64,000 bases of DNA from Scatophagus argus (Eukaryota; Chordata; Actinopteri; Scatophagidae): contig NC_058501.1 of assembly GCF_020382885.2 (NCBI RefSeq), positions 18,968,001 to 19,032,000 of the forward strand, read 5' to 3'. A program made the translations under genes and the position numbers. The notes under the pieces are model-generated. The model searched no databases, had not been told where the DNA came from, and was given only the letters and a program-made list of their open reading frames with translations. Shown here in pieces: positions 1-11,634 of this stretch (the first letter of the stretch is position 1; every line of letters starts with the position of its first letter).

Positions 1-50
1 TAGAATAGAACATTACTAACTAAATAACCACACGTTCTTTTCCTCCCCAG

Positions 51-163
51 AGTCAGAGACTGACGTTGCAGCAGATGTGGATAGCGACCATGACTATGAA
101 ACCGTGGACGATGCGTTGGTGACAATGATGAAGGCAGCGCAAGAGAATGTCATGTTCTACTAA
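51..163 (+). CDS. Last coding exon of a gene entering from the left, probably themis2 (partial)
   Basis: An acceptor (pyrimidine run then CAG at 48-50) is followed by an open frame that begins in mid-codon and ends at TAA 161-163, giving about 36 residues. The segment is acidic and contains a DHDYETVDD tyrosine motif, then ends AQENVMFY. Acidic tyrosine motifs near the C-terminus occur in THEMIS-family signalling adaptors. From memory, human THEMIS2 lies tail-to-tail with RPA2, the same orientation as here. The assignment rests mostly on position; the exon alone is too short to prove the family. The rest of the gene lies outside the window. Confidence 0.45.
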
Positions 164-341
164 AAATTATGCTGGAATTACAAAAGATCACGTATGGGTG
201 GCGGGAACTTAAAGAGTGACTGAAGAAGAGGTCGTATTGCAGTTTTTAAGTTTTCCTACTGAATGTTAAATTAATGTTACTTTATTATTAAGGTACACAT
301 ACTCATCATTAACCAGCTGCTTACTGGCATGCATATACACT
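164..341. other. 3' flank of the upstream gene
   Basis: AT-rich sequence after the stop codon at 163, presumably the 3' UTR and end of the upstream gene. I saw no clear AATAAA signal before the transposon remnant that follows. Confidence 0.4.
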
Positions 342-722
342 GTATAGACAAAAGTATTGGGACACCTGATCAATACACCACCATTTTATTGCCCATTCAT
401 GCAGTAGAGCATTTGTGAGGTCAAGCACTGATGTTGGACGAAAAGGCCTGGCTCACAATCTACGCTCCTGTTCATTGCAAAGGTGTGGGTGGGCCAGTCA
501 AGTTCTTCCACACCAAACTCATCCAACCGTGTCTTCATGGAGCTTTGCTTTGTGCACTGGGGCAAAGTCATGGTAAAATAAAAAGGGCCTTCCCCAAACT
601 GCTGCCACAAAGTTGGAAGCATAGCATTGTACAAAATGTCCAAAAAGATTTCCCTTCGCTGGACGTAAGGGGCCGAACCCAGCCACTGAAAAACAGTACC
701 AATACTTTTGTCCATACAATGT
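342..722 (-). mobile_element. Degenerate Tc1/mariner-like element with terminal inverted repeats
   Basis: The left end reads TATAGACAAAAGTATTGG (343-360), and the right end carries its imperfect reverse complement, CCAATACTTTTGTCCATA, near 699-716, so the ends form an inverted repeat. On the minus strand, broken frames between the ends resemble the DDE part of fish Tc1-like transposases: one frame has HDFAPVHKAK and a different frame has DEFGVEELDWP. The frame break shows it is dead. It is far shorter than an autonomous Tc1 element, so it is an internally deleted copy. The exact family is not certain. Confidence 0.7.
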
Positions 723-2177
723 TAGTGGCATAGTTGCTCTTTATTAGTCACTATATAAAGCACAAAGAATATTACGATTGTTATCCACGTACAAATAAGT
801 CCTTACTATTGATAATTAATCAGGAAGATACTGAGGGGAAAACTGGTAGAATACGGTTGTAGAATGTGGATGCGGAATAAGACATTATTAAGTGCTTTAT
901 AATGACTAATAATGCAATTAAACAAGTACTTAATTGTGACTACATATATATTAATTTGACATGTTACTCTTTCGTTTCAGTATTTCCTGAGATATGAAAC
1001 GATGCTTTTGTGCTTTTTGTTCAAACTTGTAGCAAGTAGTTCAAACCATATATGGTAGTTTTGGGGGTTGCAGAATGTAGTTGTGTATACAGTGTCATTA
1101 TATTGTGCAATACTAAACAGTTACTGTATGTCGTCCACCTTGGGACGAAACAACAGCAATGCTCCACAGTATACAGCCTAACATTACACCACAAACAACA
1201 GCCTTAAAAATAACCTGATAAAGGGACATTTCTAAGCACTGTAAAGATAGACATTTGTGGTATAGTGACTTTATGTATATGCAAACTCTAAACAGGAAGG
1301 AACATGTGTCCCCACCAATAAGCAAATCCCTTAGCCGCAAAGATGATAAACAGGCAACTCTTCAGCTTCTCACATGTAAATGCATTCTAATTTTGGATTT
1401 AGCATAATACCTGTCAGCAATTACAGAAAACTACTGATCTGAGAACCAAAAGTTTGTATTACATGTTAATGTTATGTTATTAAATGTTGCATGACAACAA
1501 TTTCCAAAGAACTAATATTGGTTTTGCACCTTTTCTTTTATTGCCATTAAGCCTCACTGCAAAAGTAAGAGTAAGATGATATAGAAGTTCATTTTGTGTC
1601 TCTTGTCCATTGAAACTATTAATTCAATTCATTTCATTAATTTGTGTTAATGTATTTCTATATTTAACTCTTAATAAAACTACAAAAACTGCTTGTTCAT
1701 CATATGTATGTGTAAATTAAGACACAAGAGGTCCTGGCAAACGGCCCGACTGCATTTTGTACAATCTTTTAATTTTGGCAAAAGTTACAGACAAAGAAAT
1801 AAATTGACTTACTTATGTTTCAAGTCTTTAAAATTACAAAATGCTTTACAAAGGAGCGGGGAAAGTACAAACAAACAGTCTTAACTGCCAACAACAGCTT
1901 CTTCAAATGCCTCCCTTTTGGGCTTTGCAAAATAGCAGAAGTAAACTCAGGAATACAGGATGTGTGAACCAAGTGTCAGTGAACCATGTGTTTTCTTTCT
2001 AACTACCACCAACCATTGTACCTTAACAAAGAAGTTCTCATGGAATTTGCTCAGCTCTCCAGAATTAACAAGGTCAGAGCGGCTGTGTTAGTTTAAGTTT
2101 AAGTTATAAAATCTATACTAATGATTTTTATCAGGTTAAATATCACATAAGTAACCCCACTGGTACTTAGAAGGTGT
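723..2177. other. AT-rich intergenic sequence between convergent genes, including the probable rpa2 3' UTR
   Basis: No coding exon is recognisable here. The rpa2 3' UTR must occupy part of it. A reverse-complement AATAAA (tttatt) lies near 1537, about 640 nt past the rpa2 stop, and could be its polyadenylation signal, but I cannot choose between alternatives. Confidence 0.4.
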
Positions 2178-5100
2178 CTAATCATCATTGTCTGTTGACT
2201 TGAAGTGGTCTTCGTCAATGGTGGAAAAGATGTGACCTTCGTTGCTTAGGAACTCCACTGCTTGCCTGTTAGATCATGAAGAGAAATAATAATGGTATTT
2301 TTGAAACATAAAAATACCAGAGGCTACTGACATAAAAAACTATAAAATTATTCATAGCGTTTGTCAGAAGAAGTTCTCTTCCAAGTTAAAAAATGGGGGC
2401 TGAGGAAGCATCCCTTCCACAAAACAGATTATTCTGAACAAATAAAGCAGCAGGTCATATGTGGTCAAGCCAGCTACATGTGAACAAACATAACTATCAT
2501 CTGCTAAAAATGTCATTAGTTAAAATTTACTGAGGTCAGCTTTTGTCTCGTTTAACTGAACTGACAGAAACCCCATGAGACCATGGTGCAAATCATAAAT
2601 TCGACGCTCTGCTTACAGAGTAACTAAACCCCAGTAGTGATCTAACTTCTGCTATCCAAGAAATTCAACAAATGCGCCTAGAACGCCGCTGTGGCGGCAG
2701 GCAGGCATATGGGGTGGTTGGTGACGTAGGCTGTCACCAAACGTCACCTGCCTCCAGCTCAGCTACTCACAGAATTCAGTTGAAATAGCCGAGTTTTAAG
2801 CTGTAGAGGGCAGTTGCTATGCATATTTATAACAAAGTTGGACCGGAATCAATCAGTAACCCTGCTAAATACCTATTTAAATTGATTTTCAACAGAAAAA
2901 AATGTGGTTTAGTTACTCTTTAAACTTGAAGCGGAACTTGACTTACTTGATAACGGCCAGACTCATTCCACTGAGTCTCTGCTTTAGGTCCTGAATGCTG
3001 ATACCTTGCGGGTATGGGCAACCTCTAATCAAACTCAGCACCTTGTGACATGAACAATGACATATTAAAACATGCACATAATGAGAAACACAAAACAAAG
3101 GCATCCCTCAATGTGAGAAACTTTTGTTGTTTATAACCACAAGTTCTTTTTTCTGAGAAAGTTATTTTCATGTAATACATACTTAATGGGAGTAGGAACA
3201 GGAAATATAAGCTGCAAGTTGAGGATTGCAAGGTGCAACTTGTTTCACTTTCTAAATAAAGCCTTTGGCTTGAAAAGTCACCACCAGTTTTTAGATTTAT
3301 TTAATGTTCTCGTCTACATTAATTGGCATTTTTGCATCAGTTGAATTTTTTTTTTAGTATATGTAATTGCGAAGTCCATCAATTAACAGTGCCACTCTGC
3401 GCTGAATAATGGAGCCAGCTTTTCCAAGAGCCCTAATCATAATATATCAGTCAGGTTCACCTGATTCTGGTTGGCACTCAACCCGTTGTTAGTCATGTCG
3501 TTAGCGCCAGCGTAGCCTCCTCCCATGCTTTCTGGGCCTGGCCGTGACATGGGCATGACGCTGCTGCTCATCCCCCCTCCAGCCCCTGACTGAAAGAGAA
3601 ACAAAACTAAATGGTTTTGACACATTTCCTGGAAACTACAAAAAGCACATCCTCGATTATAAATACCTAGAAAAGTGAGATGCCTAATTTGAATACTGCA
3701 TGTTGTGTACATGGGAAAAAACTACATAAAACAGAACAGAGAAACCAGGTGCAGTGTGGTCTCCTCAGATAACAGATGTCTCATATAATTTAAATACGTC
3801 ACACTGGTGTAGTTTTGCTCACTTACCAGTGTCTTTAAACCAATGGCTTGTTTATATTTTACTTCTCTCACATATTTATACAAGATAAGTGAACCTAAGT
3901 TTCTCAGTTTTCTGCATTTTCCAACAAAAAAGGCTGTTGGGTTTTATGCTTAATATGTCTCACCGTGCTTTGAGGCTTGCTGAGCACCATATGTGCCTGG
4001 ACAACTTCCAGCATATGCGATGTGATTTCATTCATGTCCTCTAGAGGTCTGACGCTGAAAGCCACGACTGATCGGTGGTTCTGACACAGGAAGACAAAAG
4101 ACATGTCAACTGAGAACTGATCCTGAATCAAAGTGGCATCCAGAGAATGTGATAGTATTGATCTGGGAGATAAACATCTTGTACCAGCCCTAATTTATGA
4201 GAGACTGTTAAACTATAGTTACAGTGGGGCAGCTCAAAGGGCTGGAAAGCCCAACGGGCAGAACTGCTGGTTAAGCTTGTGCTGGGCTGCCACAGTCAAA
4301 ATATAGTTGCCACTGGGCCTAACAACTGTTTTGGGAGAAAGAAGAGGCTGTTTGTTTCTGAGGGCTGTAGAGAGAATTTCAGGACAGTAAACTCACCTGA
4401 AAGGAGCGTAAATTGCCAGAGACTTTGACGTATGTGCCTGGAGGCAGGACAGTGCTGTCCACACCGGGGTCCTGCACAAACCAAAACAGCATTTCTTCAG
4501 GGCATGACTTGTGCAGTTTACCAAACAAAGATATGCTATAGCTTCTGAACAAAAAACAATTTTTAGTTCTCCAAAATGAACATGATGAGTATATAAAATA
4601 TGATGTAATATGTTAAATGCCAACCTGTGAAACGAACCTTCTTCGGTCTAATAAAGAAGTTGAACGTCGTTAGCCGGGAAATACAGTGAGTAATGAATAT
4701 TCTGTTAACTATTTGCAAAAATAATCCAGGATTTTAAATGACTAAAGAGCATCAACTGAAAAAGAAAGCACCAATATTGCGGCCTTCTTGTGATAGGGTT
4801 TTAAACATTTATCTTTTACAAACAAATGAATCATACTTCCCTCACAAGTGAGATTAAAACAGCAGCAGTACACCATTTCTAAATAGTCTGCGCACCCCTA
4901 CTGACCTCTGTGTCTACCCACTGCTTCACATCCATGGGGGCACCTGTCATGTCATCAACCTTGTACTGGATGTTGGTCATGGATTTGTCTGTGCTCCTGA
5001 TGACTCCCACAATGGTAACCTATGACACAGAAGATGAACTGTTAACTGTCTGTTTTGGTCCAACAGAGATAACCTTTCCTGGGACTCTAACTTGAACTGT

Positions 5101-7303
5101 AACTCAATAGAGGTGTCTTACAGATCATGTCCAGTTTAGTGATTAAACAAACAGCTGATAATTGAACCACATAGAACTAATCTGACAACAATTATCTGCA
5201 TCATTGATATGTCTTCTTATCATTTTCTTGATTTACTGTTTGTTTTTTTTTCCCTCAAAGATGTCATGAAAAAATGCCAGGATTATGTATTCAAACAAGT
5301 TGCTTTATCCAACCTACAGTCCAAAACTACAACATTTTCTGTTTGCTATCCTTTGGCGGAAAAGCACTGAAGCATCACATTAGATAAATAAGAACTTGTA
5401 AATGTTCAGATTTTAGATCTCCCACCATGCTTTGTTTCAGCTTACCTGGGCAACTTCCACATCTCCTACTCTGAAGGCCTCATCAGCCTGGGAGGCAGAC
5501 ATCAGCTGTGACACTGTGCAGGGGATTATCTGTGTGGCACGGGTTCTCTGCAAAACATACATTCACAGGTTAAATGCTGTGTCCCACCACCCGACTGTCA
5601 GTTTTCCCTCCGCACACCATGAATATGTGCACAAATTCATAAATCTGATAGGATCATGAATCCATTTCAATGTATAGTCTAACACAAAAGGAATCCATCT
5701 TGATCAGAACTAATGAGCCACCAGAAGGGTGCAGCAGTTTCTTCAGCTACAGAAACACAGTCTTCTCCTGTATTTATGAAAGCTGGCTAACATAATTTTC
5801 ATCAGTTCCCTGTCGTGAGAATGATCACAACCTCTTCTGAGTGAAAACAAAAGCTGTAAAAATACTGAAAAAAAAAACGAAATACTAACGGTGCTGTGCC
5901 AGGAACCTGCAAAAAGGGAATCAACAACAGTAAAAAAAATGTGGTCTGAGAACATTCGCAAAGAGGTTGAAGATGGTAATCTGTGGAACGTAGTCAGTCA
6001 ATATGTGTATGTCTGTGACAAACACTTCTTCACAGGTTAGCTAATGATGTTACTAAGTAAATGAAACGTGGCAAATTGGAAAAGAGTCGTAGAGATGATG
6101 TTTTTACTGTTTGAAAATACGATCCTACCACGAAACACATACTTTTAGAAAAGAATTTAGCATGCACATTTGAAAGTCCACAAAGCAGAGAGTATTTTAA
6201 AGTTAGCAACACACAACTAAGTTGACCTACCTTCTAATAATAAACCTTGTCAGCAGCATGAAGAAAGTGCAGCTAAACTAACCCGTTTTCTGATTCTCTT
6301 GGCACTTAGTAAAAGGTCTTGTAAGAAGCACAAATGGCTATCAAAATAAAGACAGCTGTGACCATAAGTGGAGATTCTACTTTCACCCACAAAGAGGCAA
6401 AGGCATGATGCAATGACAAAGGACCTACTGATATCATCTATTATCTTCTTTATGTGCTGTTTTGCTTTGATCGGGATGTTTCTGGGTTTCAACCTTTGGG
6501 CAGCGGTGTGTGGCAACAAGACAATACCAACCGCAGGTCAGAAGTCAGCGCTTCAGTAACCAGGTTACACCGCTGTCTCCATCGCTCTATTTTGCTCGGT
6601 CTGTGTGAACTGCAGGTTGGGGTTGAACCACACACTCACACATGGGCAGAGCAGAGAGGTTAACAACTGACCAGGTGAAGCCTGTGCTGAATTCTTAAAA
6701 AAATAAATAAAAAATCCAGCTATGTGACACTTTCCTGCGAGGTTGTGGACATGTTTATTTTTGATTTAGAAGGTAATCACCAAGACACAATCAGAAAATA
6801 ATGTTGTGATTCTCCGTTTCACTGCTTTGTTCACTTTGAATGGCAACCAACGACTGGCATATGATGCCTTTAAAGGGTGAAGTTGTTTTGATTATACTGT
6901 GACACATTTATTTCAAGTTTCCAGTGTATCATCAAGGACGTGTAGTGTGAACTTCAGTACAAACCCCCTTTTTCTCTCCTCCCTGGGATAGGGCAGGTGA
7001 TGCAAAGCCTCCTGGAGACTGAGTGTAACCTCCGACCATAGTCGACTCGCTGTACCCTCCTGAAAAAGCAAAAAGGAGTGACAGCTTAGATATGCAACCG
7101 TCTGTTCGCCATGCCTCGCACTTTCAACGCTATTTTTGCCATCTGACGTTAACATCGGGGACACAACAACAACAACAACATCAACAAAGAGGAAAGTGAC
7201 GTTGGTCAAGCTAACGTTAGCCACAGCCAAAAAACGTCAACAAGCCGACTTCACAACTTTCTGAACACAAAGTGTGAATACTAAACTCACCCTGATTCCA
7301 CAT
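2178..7303 (-). CDS. rpa2: Replication protein A 32 kDa subunit (RPA2), 9 exons, 275 aa
   Basis: Second subunit of the nuclear RPA heterotrimer, which binds single-stranded DNA in replication, repair and checkpoint signalling. Exons from the start codon: 7291-7303, 6965-7059, 5446-5547, 4906-5019, 4397-4471, 3964-4080, 3461-3589, 2947-3041, 2178-2265. Phases fit and total 276 codons (human protein 270 aa). The N-terminus begins MWNQGGYSES and has the [10 protein letters not shown] region with proline-directed serines at about 19 and 25, which match the CDK sites of the human protein. The central OB-fold runs about residues 45-175 ([48 protein letters not shown]). The C-terminal winged helix (about 205-275: [25 protein letters not shown]) binds repair partners. 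The start is the first ATG after the CpG-rich upstream region. The exon 2 donor is a weak GTTTGT. Confidence 0.97.
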
Positions 7304-8303
7304 GCTGGTACCTTTTTATTAAGATAGTAAACTAAAACCTGAAAAGTAAGGGACAGGAACAGACACAACGCTGGTGGATTTGAGACTTCTTCCTTGCAGT
7401 GCAGTCCCGCGCGTGAAACTCAAGGCACGACGCATGCGCGCATCAGAAGTCCCGCGAAACCTCTGAGGACATTGTGGGTATTTAAGCCCTGATTAATGCT
7501 TGTCAGGCAGCCGCTGTTCTCTTGAACCATACAAATTTCGTGTTCTCGATAAAAATGACAACTGTAACTCACAACTACATATTATTAGGTCTATTTACCA
7601 GAAATTTGTCTGATACAGCTTGTTGAGGAGGGTACACAGTCCTTAGGATAGGATTACCTGAAAGGCATGCGTTGGGGCACAAACACAGAATACGAGCCAA
7701 GGGTTTGTTGCTTTCAAGTCCTGTTGTAAATATTGTGTGTACTGACGATCTACATTACACTGTAACAAAAATGTAAACATTTGGCTGTAACAGTATGTCT
7801 GCTGATTTTATTTTATAGCCTACGAAATTAAAAGTTCACGTGAAGGAATTCGACATTCAAGTACCCGGATTGGTGTATTTGATGCGCTTATATGGCATTC
7901 TCAAACATGTACTCTAAAAATAGCCTGCATGTTGTCCATCACATTGTTTTAACAGCCGAATTAAAGTCCATGATACATATTTTTTCATAGCCAAGCGATT
8001 TACTTTACAGTATGTGTTCTGGGCATGCAGCCAAAAGTATGTTTATGGTGTTGACTACAGCTAATAAATCGCACACTGACTGAACTCCTTTATTATACGT
8101 AATTTATGTTAGGCTGTCAGAGATTGGCTGTTAATCTTTCCATATTTCACGTTTGAACAACAGAGAGAATTTGCAGAGAAATGGACCACCTTCAATCCGC
8201 GTCATGAATTGCTGTATCTTATCTTACTTTGCTCTTTATAGACTTACCTCTGAAGCCGGGAGCTGACTTTTGTTGGACGTTTGCTTTTCTCAGAGAGTTC
8301 AAC
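7304..8303. promoter_or_regulatory. Shared upstream region of the divergent rpa2 and smpdl3b genes
   Basis: The two start codons are 1,000 bp apart and point away from each other. The half nearest rpa2 holds a small CpG-rich patch (about 7400-7460) with two E2F-like motifs, TCCCGCGCGTGAAA at 7405-7418 and CCCGCGAAA at 7451-7459, and an NRF1-like ACGCATGCGCGC at 7430-7441. E2F control would suit an S-phase gene such as rpa2. These are motif matches by eye. The rest, 7500-8280, is AT-rich with nothing recognised. Confidence 0.5.
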
Positions 8304-10814
8304 ATGTCCACCACAGTAAGGCTGTTCCTATCTTATCTGCTTTTCAAAGAGGTCCTTGCGCTGTCGGGTAAGTGTGGAAAAATGCCACTGATTAGTGTAC
8401 CACATTAAAAATTTTCTTGTTGGAAAGCTCTTTTCTCAGCGCACAGACATCTTCATGTGCGTTATTACGCATTGTCTTTAACCAGGAAACTTTTGGCACA
8501 TCACGGATTTGCACTGGGATCCCACATACAAACTGACCGATAATCCTGAACTTGTGTGCGCATCAAGCGGTGATCGACCCGCAGCCAACGCGGGGAAGTT
8601 TGGAGACTACGCCTGTGACTCGCCATGGCACCTTATTAACTCCTCTATGTATGCTATGAAGGATATTCTACCCGACCCAGACTTCATCGTGTGGACAGGG
8701 TATGTGCCTTAGGCTGATATTTTTCATAAATCATATTTGAATGCTGGCTTGTTGAGTCCCAAGTCAGTTTCCACAAAAGAGACAAATGCTTGCTTCTTGC
8801 TTAGTTACAATCGATGGTTGTTTTTTAAAGAGATGTCATGAATTATGGACACATTTGGAACCACTGCCCCACTAAAGTGATGGGGCTCCATTGTGAAGTT
8901 TATCCCTACACTGCAAAAGTTGGTACTCAAGTGGGCCCAAGAAATAATTACTTCCATCTAATTTGTTTTGCTGCTCAGAGACGACACACCACATGTGCCC
9001 AATGAAGAACTGGGAGAAGAGGCAGTCCTCAATATCATCAGCAACCTCACACACATCATAAATCAGATGTTTCCAGGTAAGCTTGCAGGCAAGAGACAAT
9101 CTTGTGTGCCTAAGGGGGAGAAAAAACATTAATGGTGATATCTTTGCATTCTTACCTTCCGTAGACACTAAAGTGTACTCTGCCCTGGGCAACCATGACT
9201 ACCACCCTAAAAGCCAACTTCCTGCAGGCCCAAACTACATCTATGAGCAAATAGCAGAAATGTGGCAGCACTGGTTGGATCCTGAGTCTCGAGGAACATT
9301 TAAAAAAGGTGGATAGAGCCTCCTGTCTCCTGTGACAAGTGTCCTTTTGATACTAACACAAGAGCTCTAAGAATCAGTTTATGGAAAAATTGTGCATAAA
9401 ATATGTGTTACAAAATACATTCAATTGCATTAAAACTGCCAGCATTTTTTTTTTGTTCTTTTTACAGGTGGATATTACACAGAGAAGCTGCTGAATCGAA
9501 CGGGTTTCAGGATGCTGGTCCTCAACACTAACCTCTTCTATGACCAGAACAAGCTAACCACAGACATGGATGACCCAGCGGGACACTTTAGCTGGGCAGA
9601 CCAGGTTCTCACAGAGGCCGCCAACAACAAAGAAAAGGCAAAGCATCTTGTTGATCTGTGCCACCTTCATTCACTGCTATGCCTTCTTTCAATTTGCTGT
9701 CATGTTTGAAAGAGCACAAAGAGGGCAATTAAATATTACTTGCAAAATAATGCCTCTAGTTACCTCAGCCCGGTTTACCTCATGCCTTGCACAAACATGA
9801 ACTACAAACTTTCTCACTCTACACTGGTTTCTCTGCCAGGTGTACATCATTGGCCACGTGCCCCCAGGTTTCTTTGAGAAGAAAAGAAGTAAGCCGTGGT
9901 TCACAGCTAAATTCAATAAGCTGTACTTGGATTTAATTCAGAAGCATCATTCAGTCATCCTTGGACAGTTCTTTGGCCACCACCACACGGACAGCTTCCG
10001 AATGTTCTACAACTCAGACGGTAAGGTCAGACTGTTGTACTCCTGCTGTTACTACCAATGTTTTTCCTTGTTTTACGTCAGTGACTCTCGCATTAAGTGT
10101 CCAGATGTCACTTGCACTTTTACACATGTCACTGTGGCAATCAGAGGTGATGGCTCTTCTGTTTCTACAGGATCTCCTATCAGCACAATGTTTCTCACCC
10201 CGGGTGTCACACCGTGGAAAACAACACTTCCCGGAGTCAAGGATGGAGCCAACAACCCTGGGATCCGTGTCTTTGAATATGACACCCAAACACTCCTGGT
10301 CAAAGTAAGTCAAGGCCAGTCTGTATAATTTACATTCAAATATGTTATGAAGCCTTTTCAAAGCTGCTATTTGTATTTTCAAATGGTGTGCAACCTCCAC
10401 AAAAGCACCTAACATTTTTATTGTGGATTGTCTGATTCTAAACACACACAGGATGTGGTCACATATTACCTGAACCTGACTCACGCTAACGCAGCCCGAG
10501 GTCGCTGGGAGAAAGAGTATCGCCTCACAGAGAGCTTCAGAGTACCAGACGCCTCCCCACACTCAATGCATCAGGCTCTGGAGCACATTGCTAATGACCA
10601 CTGCTACTTACAGAAGTACTACGAGTTCAACTCTGTCAGCTATGACCTGACGGAGTGTGACAGTGACTGCCGGGTTGACCACGTATGTGCAGCCAGAGAG
10701 GTAGACTTTGACAGGTATGAACATTGTCTAGAAATAGAAGGAGCAGCTGCCGTTTATGGTGGCTTGCTACCCATCCTCTCTGTGGCTGTAAGTCTGATGT
10801 TGGCAAATCGCTAA
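8304..10814 (+). CDS. smpdl3b: Acid sphingomyelinase-like phosphodiesterase 3b (SMPDL3B), 8 exons, 455 aa
   Basis: Member of the acid sphingomyelinase-like metallophosphoesterases; known family members are GPI-anchored at the outer plasma membrane and modulate lipid composition and Toll-like receptor signalling. Exons: 8304-8367, 8486-8699, 8979-9076, 9165-9308, 9468-9637, 9840-10020, 10171-10304, 10452-10814. They sum to 456 codons including stop, and 455 aa matches my recollection of the human length. Visible parts: a signal peptide (about 1-20); metal ligands in TDLHWD (D29, H31), GNHD (134-137), GHVPPG (235-240) and GQFFGHHHTD (272-281); a Cys-rich tail with CDSDCRVDHVC; and a hydrophobic C-terminus (GGLLPILSVAVSLML) consistent with a GPI signal. 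Intron 5 starts with GC, not GT (see findings). It converges with mecr. Confidence 0.96.
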
Positions 10815-11112
10815 CGATCATCTGATTAGGAAAACTGAAATTCGAGATCCCGAGTATTATGGTAGTGAAAATATTTGTTTTAAATTCCTACACTTTACAG
10901 TCATGTTTTCATTTACATGACATCTATAATTTAAGTAAGTTGTGCTTTACATGCTTAAGCAAGGGAAAAAAAAAACAACCTTTGGCTTATGCAATCTTTG
11001 GTGTGGCCTCTTTGCTGTGATTTATTGGTATGAGTTGAACACTTCATTTCCAGTCACTGGTATTCAATGGCTCTGGAGGATAAAGTTCATAAAGTTCTAC
11101 ATCAATGCTCTG

Positions 11113-11118
11113 AATAAA
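11113..11118 (+). terminator. Candidate polyadenylation signal of smpdl3b
   Basis: AATAAA about 300 nt past the smpdl3b stop. A second AATAAA lies at 11184-11189. Either could define the 3' end. Confidence 0.55.
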
Positions 11119-11506
11119 ATCCACACTTGGGTCTGATGTTTCTTTCCTGCCAAGCTTCTCTGTCTAACTCTACTTTAACTACTGAATAAAACCAGAATTG
11201 GATAAAACAGTAGCTTTTAGTTTAAATGTTATTTTAACAGCAGGGATCAATGCACTGTGAATATCAGTATTATCAGGGCAGTCAATCTGTTGATTAATAT
11301 CATATGCACTGACTCATGTCCATATAATTTTGTAACAGTGCAAACTGTTACTAAGCATATCAGGTGAAGTTGCATTACGTTTCCTGTTATCTAATATCGC
11401 TGTGTAAAGATCTGTTGAGTGTTAAATTACTGTCAGTAAACTTATGGGAACTCAAGTCCAAACGTGACAAATGCTTAAGTTTGTTGTGTGTATCTGTGAA
11501 GACACA

Positions 11507-11512
11507 TTTATT
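11507..11512 (-). terminator. Candidate polyadenylation signal of mecr
   Basis: tttatt on the + strand, AATAAA on the mecr strand, about 120 nt past the mecr stop. This gives a short 3' UTR and puts the smpdl3b and mecr ends roughly 350 nt apart. Confidence 0.5.
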
Positions 11513-11634
11513 ACAAGTATGTACTTGAGCAGTGTATATGATTGGCGTGACAAAAATAACGTGGCAGTCCTGAGGCTTAGTTCAGCACTTCAGTTCATTC
11601 ACTGTGGTCTTGACAGTGTATGTGATACATCCGC

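Noticed and set aside
10014..10562. 182-aa open frame on the minus strand
   Set aside because: Spans smpdl3b exons 7-8 and the introns around them in antisense; no splice or domain support.
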